Source: Dichotomocladium elegans (taxonomy: Eukaryota > Mucoromycota > Mucoromycetes > Mucorales > Lichtheimiaceae). From it: a DNA stretch of 64,000 nucleotides. Location: assembly GCA_025716815.1 (NCBI GenBank), contig JAIXMN010000014.1, positions 372,001 through 436,000 on the forward strand, written 5' to 3'. Under the pieces are notes generated by a model, which saw nothing but the letters and a program-made list of their open reading frames with translations, was not told the origin of the DNA and ran no database searches. Shown piece after piece: positions 24,289 through 36,890 of this stretch (position 1 is its first letter; each line of letters starts with the position of its first letter). Made by a program: the position numbers and the translations under genes.

Positions 24289-25970
24289 CTAATCTGAGAT
24301 CAAGGAAGAGGCGTTATGCGGCCTGAATTTGAGAACAATTACACATGCGCCGGTCAGGGACATCATGGCACAAATGGCAAACATCATTGACAAGGAGAGA
24401 GAGTCCACCTGATACCGAATTTTTTAGGACCTCATCTACCCTATCATTGATGCAAGACTTACATGCCACATGATAACACCGACACCGACGTTCATCGGGA
24501 TGCGTAGGATGGTCATGATCGCTGCGCGAGTTTCTTCAGGGATAATCTTGGCTTTGAGTGATGAGAGGGACGGGTAGTAGAGGCCGGTCGAGAATTCAAA
24601 CAGGTGGAACCCGAGCAAAAGCATGTATATCTAATCCCTCCCACCCTCATCATTAATCACCCCATTTCTCAGAGAAAATTCCCTTTTTTTGTTACCGAAG
24701 TAGAGGCCTTGTAAACCATCATGAAAAAGGATATACTTGAAAGAAGTAAAGCAAACACCAAGATTCTGCCTGTATCCAGCCATGCAAAACCAGCGCTGCT
24801 AAGCTTTTGGAAGATGTATGATCCAAGCATGACCATCACCATCATAGTCGAAAACAGATACCCGAACGGCAATTCTTTCTCCTCACTCGCAACGCCTTCG
24901 TTTCTAACTTTGAATTCGTATTCAAAAGCCTGCAATGCATGCGGACATACGTTACCTACTATAAATAGCTAGTCCGCTCTCGATCGCGGGCGTATAGAGC
25001 AATACGAAAATATACATCGAGCACTCGAACATGGTCTGCGCAACACACAGCACCAGAATGTTTGTATCTAAAGCGGTTTTCCTCATATAAGCAAGATGCG
25101 CTTTCTCTCTCTCTCTCTTCCCTTTTGTCCTAGCTTTACCTCTCCACATGGCCGCGGCACCATCCATCAATGTGCGAGTTAAACGAGGATGATGTCCCGT
25201 AGCATGGAGCTCACCATAGTTCTCTGCCCATGTTGACCCAATCATGGATCCCGCGCACATCAGTAAGCCCATGGCAACTGCATACGGCGCTTTGAAGCCC
25301 CACAACGACACAACTCCGTTTGCCACCAGGCCAGCTACAATGGCAACCAGGCCGTTCAGGAATGTGGCTCGCGCAAACGTCCGTGACATCCACTCCGCCG
25401 GGATGTGTGTCGACATATGCTCAGAAACATACCAGGCTTCAAACACGCTGAACAGCGTCGCAGAGGCTATGCCTGAGAGCATGTGCGAGACCAGCAGCAA
25501 GAAATAGTTTGACACAAGCCGGAGCAGGCACGCAACAAAGGAGGTTGCGCAAAAGATGAGACAGACACGGCGACGTCCCCTGCACACGCATGCATAAGAG
25601 TCAACATGTTAATTATTTTATCCCCGCACTCGCAACGCACGCCACCTCCTTCTTTGCTCTCTCACTTGCCATGTATCTGCCGTGCTGCCAAGCAAGGTGC
25701 CACCGACGGCTCCGCTTATAAAACCCGTCAGGAATAAGAAGGCAATGTCCACAATGTCAAACCCATACGACTGGTAGAGTTTATATTGGTAAGGACCCTG
25801 TAACCAGTCCGACCCTGGCGATCCCGAATCAATAAAAAGTGCATGTATGCGTGCGCGTGAACCATGGTACCCATGACGATGAGATAAACGGACAAGTACT
25901 TGTATTGGAGCGGCTTCAAACAATGCTCATCTTGCTGAATTGTCCCTGTATCGAAGGATTCCAGAGTCAT
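24289..25970 (-). CDS. Major facilitator transporter, MFSD5/molybdate-anion transporter-like
   Basis: Start ATG at 25970 (MTLESFDTGTIQQDEHCL), stop at 24289, about six exons. The frame gives SDWLQGPYQYKLYQSYGFD (the family's conserved N-terminal motif), FISGAVGGTLLGSTADTWGR RR, FSVFEAWYVSEHM, EWMSRTFARATFLNGLVAI, FECSMYIFVLLYTPAIE, and FEFSTGLYYPSLSSLKAKIIPEE. The FEAWYV and FE..GLYYPS blocks are typical of the DUF791/MFSD5 family, proposed to take up molybdate. Twelve membrane segments are expected. A Lys/Arg-rich cytosolic loop (RGKARTKGKREREKAH) separates the halves. Substrate is inferred from the family only. Confidence 0.88.
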
Positions 25971-26739
25971 AGCAGGAGAGGAAAGGAGGGTGAGTGAAAA
26001 CGAAAGGGGAAGATGAAAAAGAAAAAAAGGGGGGAACCCAAAACGGGGAGGAAGCAGTTACAAATTTAGATATTCGGTTGGTTGGATTTAGTGCGTGTTG
26101 CCCGTACGAAGGATGACCTCTTCTTTTACCTTCTGAGCCGAGAGAATCTTTATTATGCGTTCGATGCACTGTCCACGACGCGACTTGCTGTCTCTTCAGC
26201 TTGGGAATTGACGTTCACATTGGAAGGCGATCAACCACTAATTTGCAACTACCACACACATATTATGCGAGTATTTACAAGATTGTCCGAGGAACTGCAA
26301 AGAACATGAAAAGAGCGACGATCTAAGGCACGGCGCTAGGCGCAGTTATCTCCGCGAGTTGACATGCTATCGTTTAGAACTAGCTGATGAGGACATTTAG
26401 CGTCATGCATTGAAATTGCTGGGGAGTCTTCAAGTTCATTACCAAAGTATTATCAACGCCAAATTAAAGAAATGACTACATGTCTAGAATCTAAATCTAA
26501 CATAATCGGTATCCGATAACAATGTTACCTTTGCATACAACTTACCTCTCATGCTCTTGATGATTTCGTGATGAACCATTTTAATTCGTCAACGATATGC
26601 TAAGCGGCAAAGAGTATCGAGGAAAAACTGATGTGTAGTCTGGCCCCATGGTTCTGGATCCTGGTCTCAAATGAGCATCTTGAACAGAGTAAACCTGAAA
26701 AAAAAAGAGTACATCCATCCCTGCATCGAAGAAAACAAC
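25971..26739. other. Intergenic region before a transposon copy
   Basis: Begins with the MFSD5 leader, rich in GA. An open frame at 26082-26309 has no recognised family. The last part leads into the Tc1/mariner copy. No other feature was seen. Confidence 0.5.
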
Positions 26740-28640
26740 CCAAGGCACGGCAATGCGCTCTTGCAAGTCCCAAGGTTACAAGAATCGAAGTCGCTTTTTG
26801 CCCAGAAATCTTTATGCATGCATGGCGAAAGATATTGCACCAAAAGGCTCTTTCTTTTTATACCCTTTTTGCATTCTGAAATGAGCAGTCTGGTTTTTTT
26901 TTTTACAAAGATGGTCAATGCCAGGCCGTTGATGAGCATGGCTGTCCTGAACCTATGGGCTATGTCACTGACAAGGAAACGTGTTCTCTTCGATTCGTCT
27001 GTTCTCACACAGAATATCTGCGTAGCATATCGTGCAAAGATAACCCTGAGCTTACTCTCACACACATTACCCAGCGAAAGGACACAGCGGGGATCAAGCG
27101 CAGTTACACAGCATACACTGGCCAAGACAAGGTCAGATTTTTCAAACGGATGTTTGAAAAGATCTTGAGTGCATCAGCTGCTAGGACTCCATATTCGTTC
27201 AGCCCAGCGATGGGCATTACAGTACGAGAAGGACCCTGACAGCATCTTTAAGAAACCAAACGTGGGAGGGATCGTTCGCGTATTTTCAAAGAAGAGCATA
27301 AGCGCATTATTTTAGAATGCATTGATGAGGACCCATCCCTTGTCCTAGAGCAGCTGCTCCAACGATTCGAGGGTCTCGAAGTATCCAAAACGGCGCTCCA
27401 TCGATTTATGAAAACCGAATGCAACTTGTCATTGAAAATGGCTTAGTTTCAGCCTGTAGACAGGAATAGCGATGCATAGGTCCAAGAACGCCTTGATTAG
27501 GTGCGCAGTTGGGAAATGACCGACATAGACTATAGAAAAAACAGCGTTTTTCTTGACGAGTCTGGATTCCATATTAACATGAAGCGCAGCATGGCACTGT
27601 CCAAGAAAGGGACTTCTGCAGTAGTTACAGTGCCGAAAACAAGAAGAAAAACAACTACCATCTTGGGAGCAATCTCAGCATCAGGCATCATTCAATGTAG
27701 CTTGAGACTCCCGCAGCCACCAATCAAGAAAAGAAGAGGGAAGGCAATCTAAAGTTGCGAACAGAGGAACTGCAACTGGGTGTCATCTCAGCTTCCTTAA
27801 AACAACAATGGACGAGATGGATAAGTATGAACATATGAAGGGCCATTATTTGGTAATGGATAATGCACCTATCCATACGGCTCAGATATCTCTGAATACA
27901 TCGAGTCTCGAGGATATCGATATGCTTATCTTCCACCATACCCGCCTGAACTCAATCCTATTGAGTAGTTTTGGTCAGTGGTCAAGATCAAAGTTAAATG
28001 CAATAGATTCTTGGAAAGCGAGACGTTGGTAACACAGATCAGCGAGGCATCCAATAGCTTAAAGCTGGGTGATTTCGAAGGTTTCGATTCTCATTCTCAT
28101 ATGTGCTTAGTTAACTGCCGCTGTATCTACTGCAGCATCGTTTATCACCAAGAAATTTCTTCTGCTCCTCCTTGATTTCCTATAATAATGGACAGCCGAG
28201 AAATCTACCCTCTCTTCCATGGTCTTATCCGGTATAATCGCTCTAATACCAAATTAATTTATTGCAACTAACTTCCACTGTCCTTTATAGATCAACCAAT
28301 CGTACCCGTGCTTAATGAGCTGTGGAAGAGAGGACTTCCTGAACACCCTTGCGCTCCTTCCCTCCGCCGCCGCCTGTCTCTTCTGGTGTGCTGGCTCTCT
28401 CGTCCTGTCTCTCCGTCCCGGTTATCGCCAGGACTACCCAGGATAATTCCTGGGTCCTTCGGGGCCCTTGAGTGTAAGTTAAAGCGTATGGAGCAGTAGT
28501 GTTTTCTGTTGACTAACAGGTTTTAATCCATGGATGCGAAATCTTTTTATCTACTGATACGACAACTTTATACAATTCTATGCGACATCTTTTTTTATCT
28601 TGTTCACGGCCTTTCTTTTTAAAAATAAAGTACAAACGGA
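26740..28640 (+). mobile_element. Tc1/mariner element, copy B (frameshifted)
   Basis: Nearly full-length but broken DDE transposon. The 5' part shares TCGAAGTCGC and TGCCCAGAA with copy D. The coding remnant shows MVNARPLMSMAVLNL, the conserved CSHTEYLRSISCKDNPELTLT block, RFFKRMFEKILSASAAR, the first catalytic Asp in FLDESGFHINMKRSM (about 27555), the second in VMDNAPIHTAQ (about 27858), and the C-terminal RFLESETLVTQISEASNSLK. Frameshifts and stops separate these. The 3' tail (28300-28640) matches the tail at 49780-50066, including TTGACTAACA and AACTTTATACAATTCTA. Confidence 0.85.
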
Positions 28641-29217
28641 ACAAGTAACAACCGCTTAGCGATGCAACCCCTGCCCCGCGGCATTTATCGTGACCAAGAA
28701 AAATGCCCAAGCACCAGGAGACTGATCCGGGCGGGAGCATTATCATGACCTCGCTAAGGCGTCATAATCCTCAAGACAAGAGCTCCTTCGACACCATCTC
28801 GTCCCCCCTCGTCGCGTTGTACTGCCTAGCCTGGTCCTTTGATCAGGTATATCAGCACGGCTGTGCCACGTTTGATCCAGAAAGGAACGGGTCTCATATC
28901 TTTCCTTGATTGTTCTGTAAGAAGGCGATCCTGTTAGAAAAAATCCCTCAGATGCATTCAGATCAGACATAGCGTATTTTACTGGACCTTATGCAATACT
29001 GGGAAAAGAAGGCCTGTTCGAGCTCAAGCAGCTGAGGATACATCGAAATGACAGATTGCTGCGGCGGCATAGAATCTTTACTGTTCTCAGTAGTTTCCTT
29101 TTCTGGCTATATGGTGCTGAATTGACTTCCCGCCAATGGCAACGCATACGAAGGGAAAAAAAAATTCGAGTGGCAAACTCCTCCACTCTTCTTGTGCGAG
29201 CCACCACGATTCCCGCA
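28641..29217. other. Spacer between transposon tail and the MYND gene
   Basis: About 580 bp. An open frame at 28703-28909 has no recognised family. Nothing else is supported. Confidence 0.5.
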
Positions 29218-30687
29218 ATGTCAAGAGCTGAACATGATTCCGACAGCGACGTTTCTGAGCTTGATGCCCATGAACTGAGCGAAGCACTGTCTGCAGACAA
29301 ATGGGCCCCCATGCTCGGTTACTGCGAGGATCCTGAAACGCCGCTGACCGCAGACACTTTCCCGAGCAAATCAGGCGGCAAACCTGTAGGTGATCACGAT
29401 CTTTGACGATGTTGTTTGAGAGCGTGCCAGTTTATTAGGCTGAACGTGATAATAATAGGCTTGGCTGAATCCGGAAACTATCTTGGATGTGGAGCAGGTT
29501 ACGTGCGGCACCTGCAAAGAACCGATGGTTTTACTGCTGCAGGTCCGCGTTGAGCAAACATAACATGCATACGTAGGGTTCGAACTGATTATTTGTGTTT
29601 TATGCAGCTCTATACGCCCGAGGATCATCCCGAAGAAGCTTTCCATCGCACAGTCTATGTCTTTTGCTGCCGGAATGGTGCGTGCGTGAAGCAAGATTCG
29701 ATGGGAAGGTAAATAAAAGGGGGAGATGGAAGGCTTGAATGGGTTAGCTGACTCGTTGTGATGCGGCACAAGCTTCAAGGTCTTCCGAAGCCAGCTTCCG
29801 CGCGAAAACCCCTATTATCCATCACCCGAAGACGACGACAGCGAGAACGATGTCGCGATTGATTTTGTGCCGAAAGCATTCACGAAGCCGACCGAGTGCG
29901 CCATCTGTGGCTTGCACGGCACGAAAATGTGCGGCAAATGCCACTCGACCTACTATTGCTCACGGCAACACCAAAGCGTGGACTGGCACTCGTGCGGGCA
30001 CAAGGAATTTTGCAACAGCACAACCATCACCGCCAGTGATGCATCCCGGATCGCGAAACTACGGGCTTCACGCCTTTTTGCGGAGAAGGAGATTGTGAGC
30101 GAGCCTGAAGGAAAAGGAGAAGAAGAACACAAGGAAGAAAAGGAAACATCGGCGCATGCGCACGTGGCGGGTGGGTCGGAGGCAGATGGTAAGTGACGTT
30201 AGGCACAACTGAGAATAGCAGGAAAGGAAGGCGAGTCTAAGCGTTCTCTGAAGAAATGGCACTGGGCCTAAAAGACGATGACAAGTACGAAAACAGCAAA
30301 GTGGACGTGGACGACACCTTTTTAAAGTTCCAGCTCAGGATTGGGCTCTATCCAGACCAGGTGATTCGGTATGAGCGGGTAGAATATGACATGCCGGACA
30401 GAGAGCCACTTTGGGTGCAGAAGAACAACAAGCCCTCGACGGTGCCCGACTGTGAACGATGCGGAGGCCCACGCACGCTAGAATTCCAGATTCTCTCGAC
30501 CATACTCAATTACCTTGATGTTCCCCACGACACCACCGACTCGCTCGACTGGGGTTCCTTGTATATCTATTCATGCAAACACAACTGCCCCCTGGGAAAC
30601 GACGTCTTCGCCTCCGAGATTCTGTGGAAGCAAGAATTCTCGACGGATGGGATGGATCTGAACAAGACTGCGTCTCGTTACTTATAG
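29218..30687 (+). CDS. PDCD2/TSR4-like protein with MYND zinc finger
   Basis: Start ATG at 29218 (MSRAEHDSDSDVSELDAHEL), stop at 30687, five or six exons. The frame gives CGTCKEPMVLLLQLYTPEDH and RTVYVFCCRNGAC (the PDCD2 N-terminal zinc region). A MYND finger follows: CAICGLHGTKMCGKCHSTYYCSRQHQSVDWHSCGHKEFC. A Glu/Lys-rich linker precedes the PDCD2_C domain (FQLRIGLYPDQVIRYERVEY, PDCERCGGPRTLEFQILSTI, WGSLYIYSCKHNC). Role in relatives: dedicated chaperone that binds nascent uS5/RPS2 and supports 40S assembly. The length and domain order fit PDCD2/Tsr4. Confidence 0.93.
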
Positions 30688-30822
30688 AAAGAAGCATTGT
30701 TGTCCTTATTTTCTTGCCCTTTCACGCATATACACACATACAAACACGCATATTATATATTTATATATGTACGTCCACAACTACGCTCACTCGCACATTA
30801 CACGACGATTTATATCCGCAAG

Positions 30823-31273
30823 TTACTCGTTGCTCAGGTTGACGTTGAACTGTTGATAGACTTCGGCAAGCGTCGTCGAAGTCTTATGCGCATACTAGTG
30901 AACCAAATCAAATCAGTACACATGTGGATTAGAATTTTTTTGTGGAGAGCAGCAACCCATACCAGGTTAAGGAGCATCATGGCACTGTCCTTGAGGTCGT
31001 TGTACTCATGCAATAGCTTGATCCGAGCTTTCAGGATGGCGGCAGCGCCGGTATCGTCCAACCTTAATTTTTTTTTTGCCAATGGCAGACTCTCAATCAG
31101 TCAAGAATGTAATGAAGCAGCTAGCCTGCCAAAATAAATAATGCATGCATACACACATACTTTAGTTCTGCGCTGAGTTTCTGATAGGCGAGACGAAGCT
31201 GGTCGATCTCCTTTGTGTCTATTTTGGGGTAGGGAAGGGCAGTGTCTGGGCCAGCAGCATCGGCGGGGAACAT
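30823..31273 (-). CDS. SWI5: DNA repair protein SWI5 (SAE3) homologue
   Basis: Three exons: start ATG at 31273 (MFPADAAGPDTALPYPKIDT), a second exon with LPLAKKKLRLDDTGAAAIL ... IKLLHEYNDLKDSAMMLLNL, and a last exon YAHKTSTTLAEVYQQFNVNL ending at 30823. Phases agree if exon 1 ends in CTAAA and exon 2 starts TCTGCC. The LLHEYNDLKD motif and the short coiled-coil length (about 100 aa) are the Swi5 signature. Role: forms a complex with Sfr1/Mei5 that stabilises Rad51/Dmc1 filaments in homologous recombination. It is convergent with the PDCD2-like gene, 136 bp apart. Confidence 0.9.
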
Positions 31274-32634
31274 GTTTGAGAGAAAGGGGAAAGAAGAGCA
31301 CACAAATAAACAATAAGAAACCCAAAAAGAAGAAGCCTGTCGCGTCTCTCTCTCTCTCTGTCTCTGTCTCTCCCAGCACCGCCCCCCCCAACCGCTCTCC
31401 AACCCCTGAGATGTTCGCTTCTGTGATCCCGGCTTTGCGTGCATTAATCAAAGATTTCGTCAGGCTTGTAAGAATCTTCTCATCTACAAAGAACGAATTA
31501 TGGTTTCTACTTTATTTTGCTTCTTTTCAACGATGCGCTTGTAGTTCATGCCCATGTTGTTGTTTCCTCTCAGCAGCAGCTATAGCCACAACACGCTTGG
31601 GTGACCTTTCATCAACGTGTATGCACAAAAAACATGTTTGTATCCATATAGACACAACTGATCTTTCTCCTAAGAAGTGCAGGTCGTGGTTATTTACTTT
31701 GTTTGGGACCGACATAGCATTCCCTATCACTGACATTGGCCCTACAACAAGCCCTCTTAGCTTCTGGCCCTTTTTCAGTCCTGCCGTCTATGGATGACAC
31801 CATTAAGAAAATGAGCTAGACTAAAAAAAAAAAGCCAACATTTGGTCTCAATGTTTGTTTGTAACTGCAGTGCGTCATCAGTGTGAGTGTGATACTGAAA
31901 AAAAGAAGAGAGATCCTTCGCCCAACTACTTTGGATGCTGCTAGCAATATTGAATCATACTTCAGACGATAGCTCCCGGTCTATCAATCAAGGGGGGCTG
32001 ATGATCCACATTGTCATTAATTAATGTGATGCTTTCATAGGATAAGGAGAGACATCCGAAGGAAGAGGGTGAAACTCAACGGTCAAGACCGTTTCATTCC
32101 AGATCCATTATCTAATCTGCATGAACATTTCAGTCTCTGACAACTAGATCGGATGAGTAATCCGTTAGGAAAGGGTCACGATGCATATCGATCATATACA
32201 CTTTACAACACCTAGAGATAGAAGGAGGGGCTATACGCTGGGTGGTGGGGGGGGGAGAGAGGCTGGGTGCGGATAGTACTAGCAGCAACTACTGTATAGA
32301 CAGCGTCGATCTATATTGGGGATGGGAGGGGGTGCGGAAGCCAAGAGGATTGTCTACAGGAAAAAACAAAAAGGGCAATGTATAAAAGGGCATGAATTTG
32401 TATTCTATTCCTCCCATCCTCCGCCCTCCGCTTTCGGTTCTCCCCTCAAATCCCCGTTTCCCTCGCTCTTCCCCCACCCCTTTCAGTCTTCCCTTTCCTT
32501 AGTCCCACAAACATCTCCTACGCATACATAAATACACAAGCATTACGTTCTCAACTCACACACGCCACTTCGTTTATCTCTCGCCCTTACTACATAAACA
32601 CTTTAAGCTTCTCCAACTCCATCTAGTCTTATCA
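31274..32634. other. Intergenic region, CT/GA-rich, no gene recognised
   Basis: About 1.36 kb between the divergent SWI5 and GRAM-protein genes. The left part has a CT repeat (31347-31372); the right 200 bp is CT-rich leader. Open frames here are low complexity or unmatched. Confidence 0.55.
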
Positions 32635-35165
32635 ATGATCACAGCCCAACCTTCATCGACTACCGCCTCCTCAGATCCTACAGCAAAACTTCTACATCCT
32701 GATTTCTATCACATGTCCGATAACGGACCAGTCCCTACAGCAGCCTCGACATCAACGCCAACCCTTCAGCTCCGTCCTCCCTCATCACCGTCTGAGCCTC
32801 GTCGATTCAGCGCCTCTACAGCAACCGGTCCCGACTCACCGACCTTGTCAAAAAACCAGGGAAAGAAGAGGAGCGAAAAGACGTCTGATGATATCATCGC
32901 TATTGCAAGCACAAAACGGAACGCAGACTTCCATACCTTATTTCGAAGCGTCCCCGAAGACGACCGACTGATGGATGGTAGGTTGGACTTATTGCTGATG
33001 GCCTGCCACTATAGAAAAAGGAAATGCACATTCACACAGATGGACGCCCTTTTTTCCTTTTAAAAAAAACACGCCTGCATAAAGATTATGGCTGCGCGTT
33101 GCAAAAGGAGATCCTCGTCCAGGGCCGCATATACTTTACGGAACACCATGTGTGCTTCAACGCCAATATCTTTGGCTGGGTGACCAACGTGAGTAAGCAA
33201 ACAAAGGAGATCGCGACAATGGACACTAAGAGCATTTCCCATTTATCCAGCTTGTGATTGATTATGCGGACATTACCGATATTGAAAAGCGTACAACAGC
33301 CATTTTCATTCCTAATGCGATCCAAATCACCACCCACCAGTCAAAGGTTTCGTAAATATTTGTATAGCCGTGTGATCGACATTAACATTGGCCTTCAGTA
33401 CTTTTTCACCTCCTTCCTCTCCCGTGACCAAGCATTTGACATGCTCAAGTCACTCTGGAAGGCCTCTCTGAAGCACCCCTCTCCGTCAAATGACAGCGCA
33501 GAGAGCACCATCACCAAGGTGGATGATGAGGACGAGGACGAGGATGAATTTACAGATGATACACTTTCGACACTGTCAGGAAGCAGCTACACCCTTGATG
33601 GGGAAGCATCATCTCCTTCTGCATTGATCGGGCCGCTCGATAAACAAGGTAACCTCCATGATCCCCCCCTTCTCCTCCTGATGCTGCTTGCTTACATTGC
33701 AGAATACGCGCATTCTTATCCTCTGGTTCCATTCAGAAAAACTCCCTGACACACGCTCCCGTCATTACGAGCGTCAAAATACGCTTGATTCACTCCCGAC
33801 ACAGCACCATCCATCATTGGATCGTAGGCGTACTGCATCAGAATCTCATCTTGCGACGAGGAAGGATGCCCATGTTGAGCAGCGTAGTGAAGCAACGGCC
33901 TGCGCGTGTGAGCGTAATGGTGGTCATTATACCCATACGGTTATGGACCAGATCTATACCTCTAGCATCGAAAAGATATACGGAGTGCTGGCTGACCGGG
34001 AGTTTCTGATCAAATTCCTGACCGAAACCGAAAAGAATACAGGTTCGTTGGGGTGAGGGGACGGATGATATTGTGCTTGTCTTTGACGCGAAGGATCATG
34101 ATAATAGAGGTTGCTGTTGGGTCTTGGCAAAAAGGAAAAGCACCCGGTGAAGCGCATTCATCCCGAGATATCTCCTACATCAAGCCGTTGAACAATGCCA
34201 TTGGTAAAGAAAAGCTTTAGTCTTATCTGGTACACATGGCTCCGCTCGGTAGTCTCACATTGTTATGCAGGCCCCCGATCAACCAAGTGCTTTCTTAAAG
34301 AGCAAACCAAACACCTCGACCTTGAAGACTACGTAACCCAAGTCATCACGACCCAGACGCCTGATGTTCCGTCCGGGAGTTCTTTCTGTGTCAAAACACG
34401 TGTATGCATCATGTGGGCTGGGAAATCAAGGGTGCGTGTGCTGGTTACAGTCCTTGTCGAATTCACCAAATCCTCGTGGTTAAAATGTGAGCTTCTGTGT
34501 TCCGTATACGTCATCGCGCACCTTCTTTATATTTAATACCACCCAAAACGCTAGCTACCATCGAGAAAGCCTGCGTTGACGGACAGATCAGTTACTACAA
34601 AGCACTAGACGTCGCCATTCGCAAAACGCTTCAGTCTTTTGCAGAACTCACTACGCCACCCACGTCAGCTACGGATAAACAGCAGCATCGCCGTCGACGA
34701 CAGAAACAGCAGCAGCAACAGGAGCAACCTATAGGCCAAGAAAGCAAGCCAGGTTTACCTTCTTCGTCAGACCTAATGAGGATTCAGCCTAATAGCAAGA
34801 TGGAAACAACAGCCGCATTCGTACTGCCCCATATCCAAATCCCAAAGCCAACTGCAAATCAGCTGACCATTTTGTGCATGATGCTCCTAGTTTGTATCAA
34901 CCTCTTCATCGCAGCTAAAATGGAGCATGTCAGTCGCCGTCTTGCCACCAAAGTGCACGATCCTCGTTATTTCGAAATTATCACCGATCGCTGCCTGGAG
35001 AGCAGCAATGCGTCTGGAAGTGGATGCAGCAGCAGCAACTCGCATTTCCAGCAGCAGCTCGCACACCTCGAGCGGATGATCCAACAAGCTGGAAAAGGAA
35101 TTGACCAGGTGTCGAAGGCTTTTGAGGAGCAACAAAAGGTGATACTACAACAGCGCGATTGGTAG
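32635..35165 (+). CDS. GRAM-VASt sterol-transfer protein (LAM/Ysp family) with membrane anchor
   Basis: Start ATG at 32635, stop at 35165, about seven exons. After a Ser/Pro/Thr-rich N-terminus comes a GRAM domain (FHTLFRSVPEDDRLMD, CALQKEILVQGRIYFTEHHV CFNANIFGWVTN, LVIDYADITDIEKRTTAIFI). An acidic linker (DDEDEDEDEF) is followed by a VASt/StART-like domain (IYTSSIEKIYGVLADREFLIKF ... GSWQKGKAPGEAHSSRDISYI ... RSTKCFLKEQTKHLDLEDY). A Gln-rich stretch precedes one membrane segment (LTILCMMLLVCINLFIA) and a C-terminal coiled coil. Role in relatives: ER-anchored tether at contact sites that moves sterol from the plasma membrane. Confidence 0.92.
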
Positions 35166-35403
35166 CCAAAGAAAACCAAAAAAAACAGACACGAAAAAGT
35201 CCATGGACTCGCTTCAATATGTAGATACATAACAATACCTTGCCTCTATGCACGTTTCATCAATCACAACATCTTTAAAGAAGCTTCACGTCGTATTCTC
35301 CTTTCGTCCGTTTCAATTTCCGCATACAAACATTCGGTTCTACGTGTTCATCATCATTACATGACATATGGCGGTAGTCGTAGGAGTAACACGTCAAACC
35401 ATA

Positions 35404-36890
35404 CACTATATTCCAAAATCAAAGCCACCCCCTGCCAGTTCTGAAGTCGCGTTTTGCCCCAGAATACGCATGATGACAAAGCAAATGACATATGCATCCA
35501 CCGAAAGATGTCGTTTCCATCTCTTTTATAAACTTTTACATTCTGAAATGAGCAACCTAGTTTCCAACAACGATGGCCAAGGTCATGTCGTTGATGAAGA
35601 AATGTACTCTCTCCAATCCGGTTGTTCTCGAACTGAATATCTGCGTAGCATATCTTGCAAAGATAACTCTGAGCCTACCACACATCTGCCCAAGCGAAAG
35701 AAGCGGGGATCAAGCGTAGTTACACTGCGCACACTGACCAAGACCATATTCGTTCAGCCCAGCGATGGGGCATGATGACAGTACGAGAAGGATCCTGACA
35801 GCATCTTTAAGAAACCTAACGCGAGGGGTCGTTTGTCTATTCTCAATGAAGAGCATAAGAGCGTTATTCTATAACGGATAACAAAGTTTTGAGCATCTTT
35901 GCACTGTATGTGGCGAGGTTTTTACCGTCATTCCAAGCAGCTGCCAGAAGCCGTAGATTCTTAAGCGGTCAACAGGAATGGAGCGAGTGCCTTGAGTGAT
36001 CTTCCATGTACAAGCCTCCTAACGCACTCTGCTTATCGTTTCGTCGTAATTTTGACTTTTTTTTGCTAACAGGAGGACCTGCCTGTCCTTTGGCTTTGCC
36101 ATCGCGATACCCCTCACTGAAGATATTCCCCTGTACTGTATTCTGCAAGGATAGGCACCGATAGGCCATCGTTGCCGTGTAATGGTCATATCTTTTAAAA
36201 AAAAGTTTTACTTGTAATCGAAAATATCATGGTTGAACTCTCGCAGTTTCTTTTGGAATTGAATTCGTTTCATCCTTCCCGATGAAACCAACCCCCCAAT
36301 CCACAGGATGCTGCAAAGCCTTTACATAAATTCTCGAACACCGCTGCATCGTTGCAGCCCCAGTGAATTCACATTTACCAATGATAAGCAAGCAGACCTT
36401 TGACGATATACGCCATTTCTTTGAGCGGCCAGCAAGCTGCATTTCATTGATGGTCCAAGTGAGATGGATAAAACATACATATAGCACGTCATCGTGGGAT
36501 AATATCACCCTTGCTGTTGCGACAAGCGGAACTGCAGGTCTTCTTCTTGACGAAGGACATGCGTTCAATGCGATAGTACAAGCATTAAGGTGGGCTGAGG
36601 ATATCGCTAAATACACCCGAGTGTCGAGAATATCGATGTGCTTATCGTCCACACTAATCACCTGAACTTAATCCGATTGAGCAGTTTTGGTCAGTTGTCA
36701 AGCGCAAAAAGGCAATAGGCTACCCTTGTTCCATTCTGTAATCTTCTAATATTCTGGATTCTCTGTAGATAAAGGGTATCAGCCCAACTCGAGTGCCTCG
36801 AGAGGAAAGGATATGGGCTTTGGGTGAGACCGTGGTTTGGCTACACCCGCGCAGGTCTCTCACTATGGCTTCGTCAAGGTGGATCTACGT
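35404..36890 (+). mobile_element. Tc1/mariner element, copy C, carrying an unrelated insert
   Basis: Starts at a TA followed by CACTATATTCCAAAATCAAA, matching the ends of copies D and E. The coding remnant has SEMSNLVSNNDGQ, VVDEEMYSLQSGCSRTEYL and SLNEEHKSVIL-type sequence up to about 35875. Transposase-like sequence resumes at about 36597 (AEDIAKYT), then the LNPIEQFW-equivalent region (36665-36690), and the tail shared with copy D (GAGTGCCTCGAGAGGAAAGG). The region between them is foreign (see the Helitron entry). The catalytic core is missing and the 3' end is truncated. Confidence 0.8.
36225..36596 (+). mobile_element. Helitron Pif1-type helicase fragment nested in copy C
   Basis: Reading across frameshifts, the plus strand shows a degenerate Walker A region: ASKLHFIDGPSEMDKTYI, matching the Helitron/Pif1 pattern FIDGPGGTGKT. 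It is followed by LAVATSGTAGLLLDEGHAF, matching the conserved VATSGIAALLLxGGRTAHS. Upstream, FTFTNDKQADL resembles the LNxDQxxAF segment preceding Walker A. GG and TG of Walker A are mutated (SEMDKT) and stops interrupt the frame, so this is dead. The match is to a well-known motif pair, by eye. Confidence 0.65.

Noticed and set aside
31213..31797. Plus-strand frame of 194 codons upstream of SWI5
   Set aside because: Low-complexity Ser/Lys runs from CT and A-rich leader sequence; it overlaps the SWI5 first exon in antisense, with no family match.
32289..32531. Frames on both strands in the CT-rich leader of the GRAM protein gene
   Set aside because: Composition only (Pro/Ser or Gly/Arg runs); typical leader sequence.
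36227..36661. Long minus-strand frame of 144 codons in the copy C region
   Set aside because: It is antisense to transposon debris; the plus strand carries the recognisable Pif1 and Tc1 motifs.
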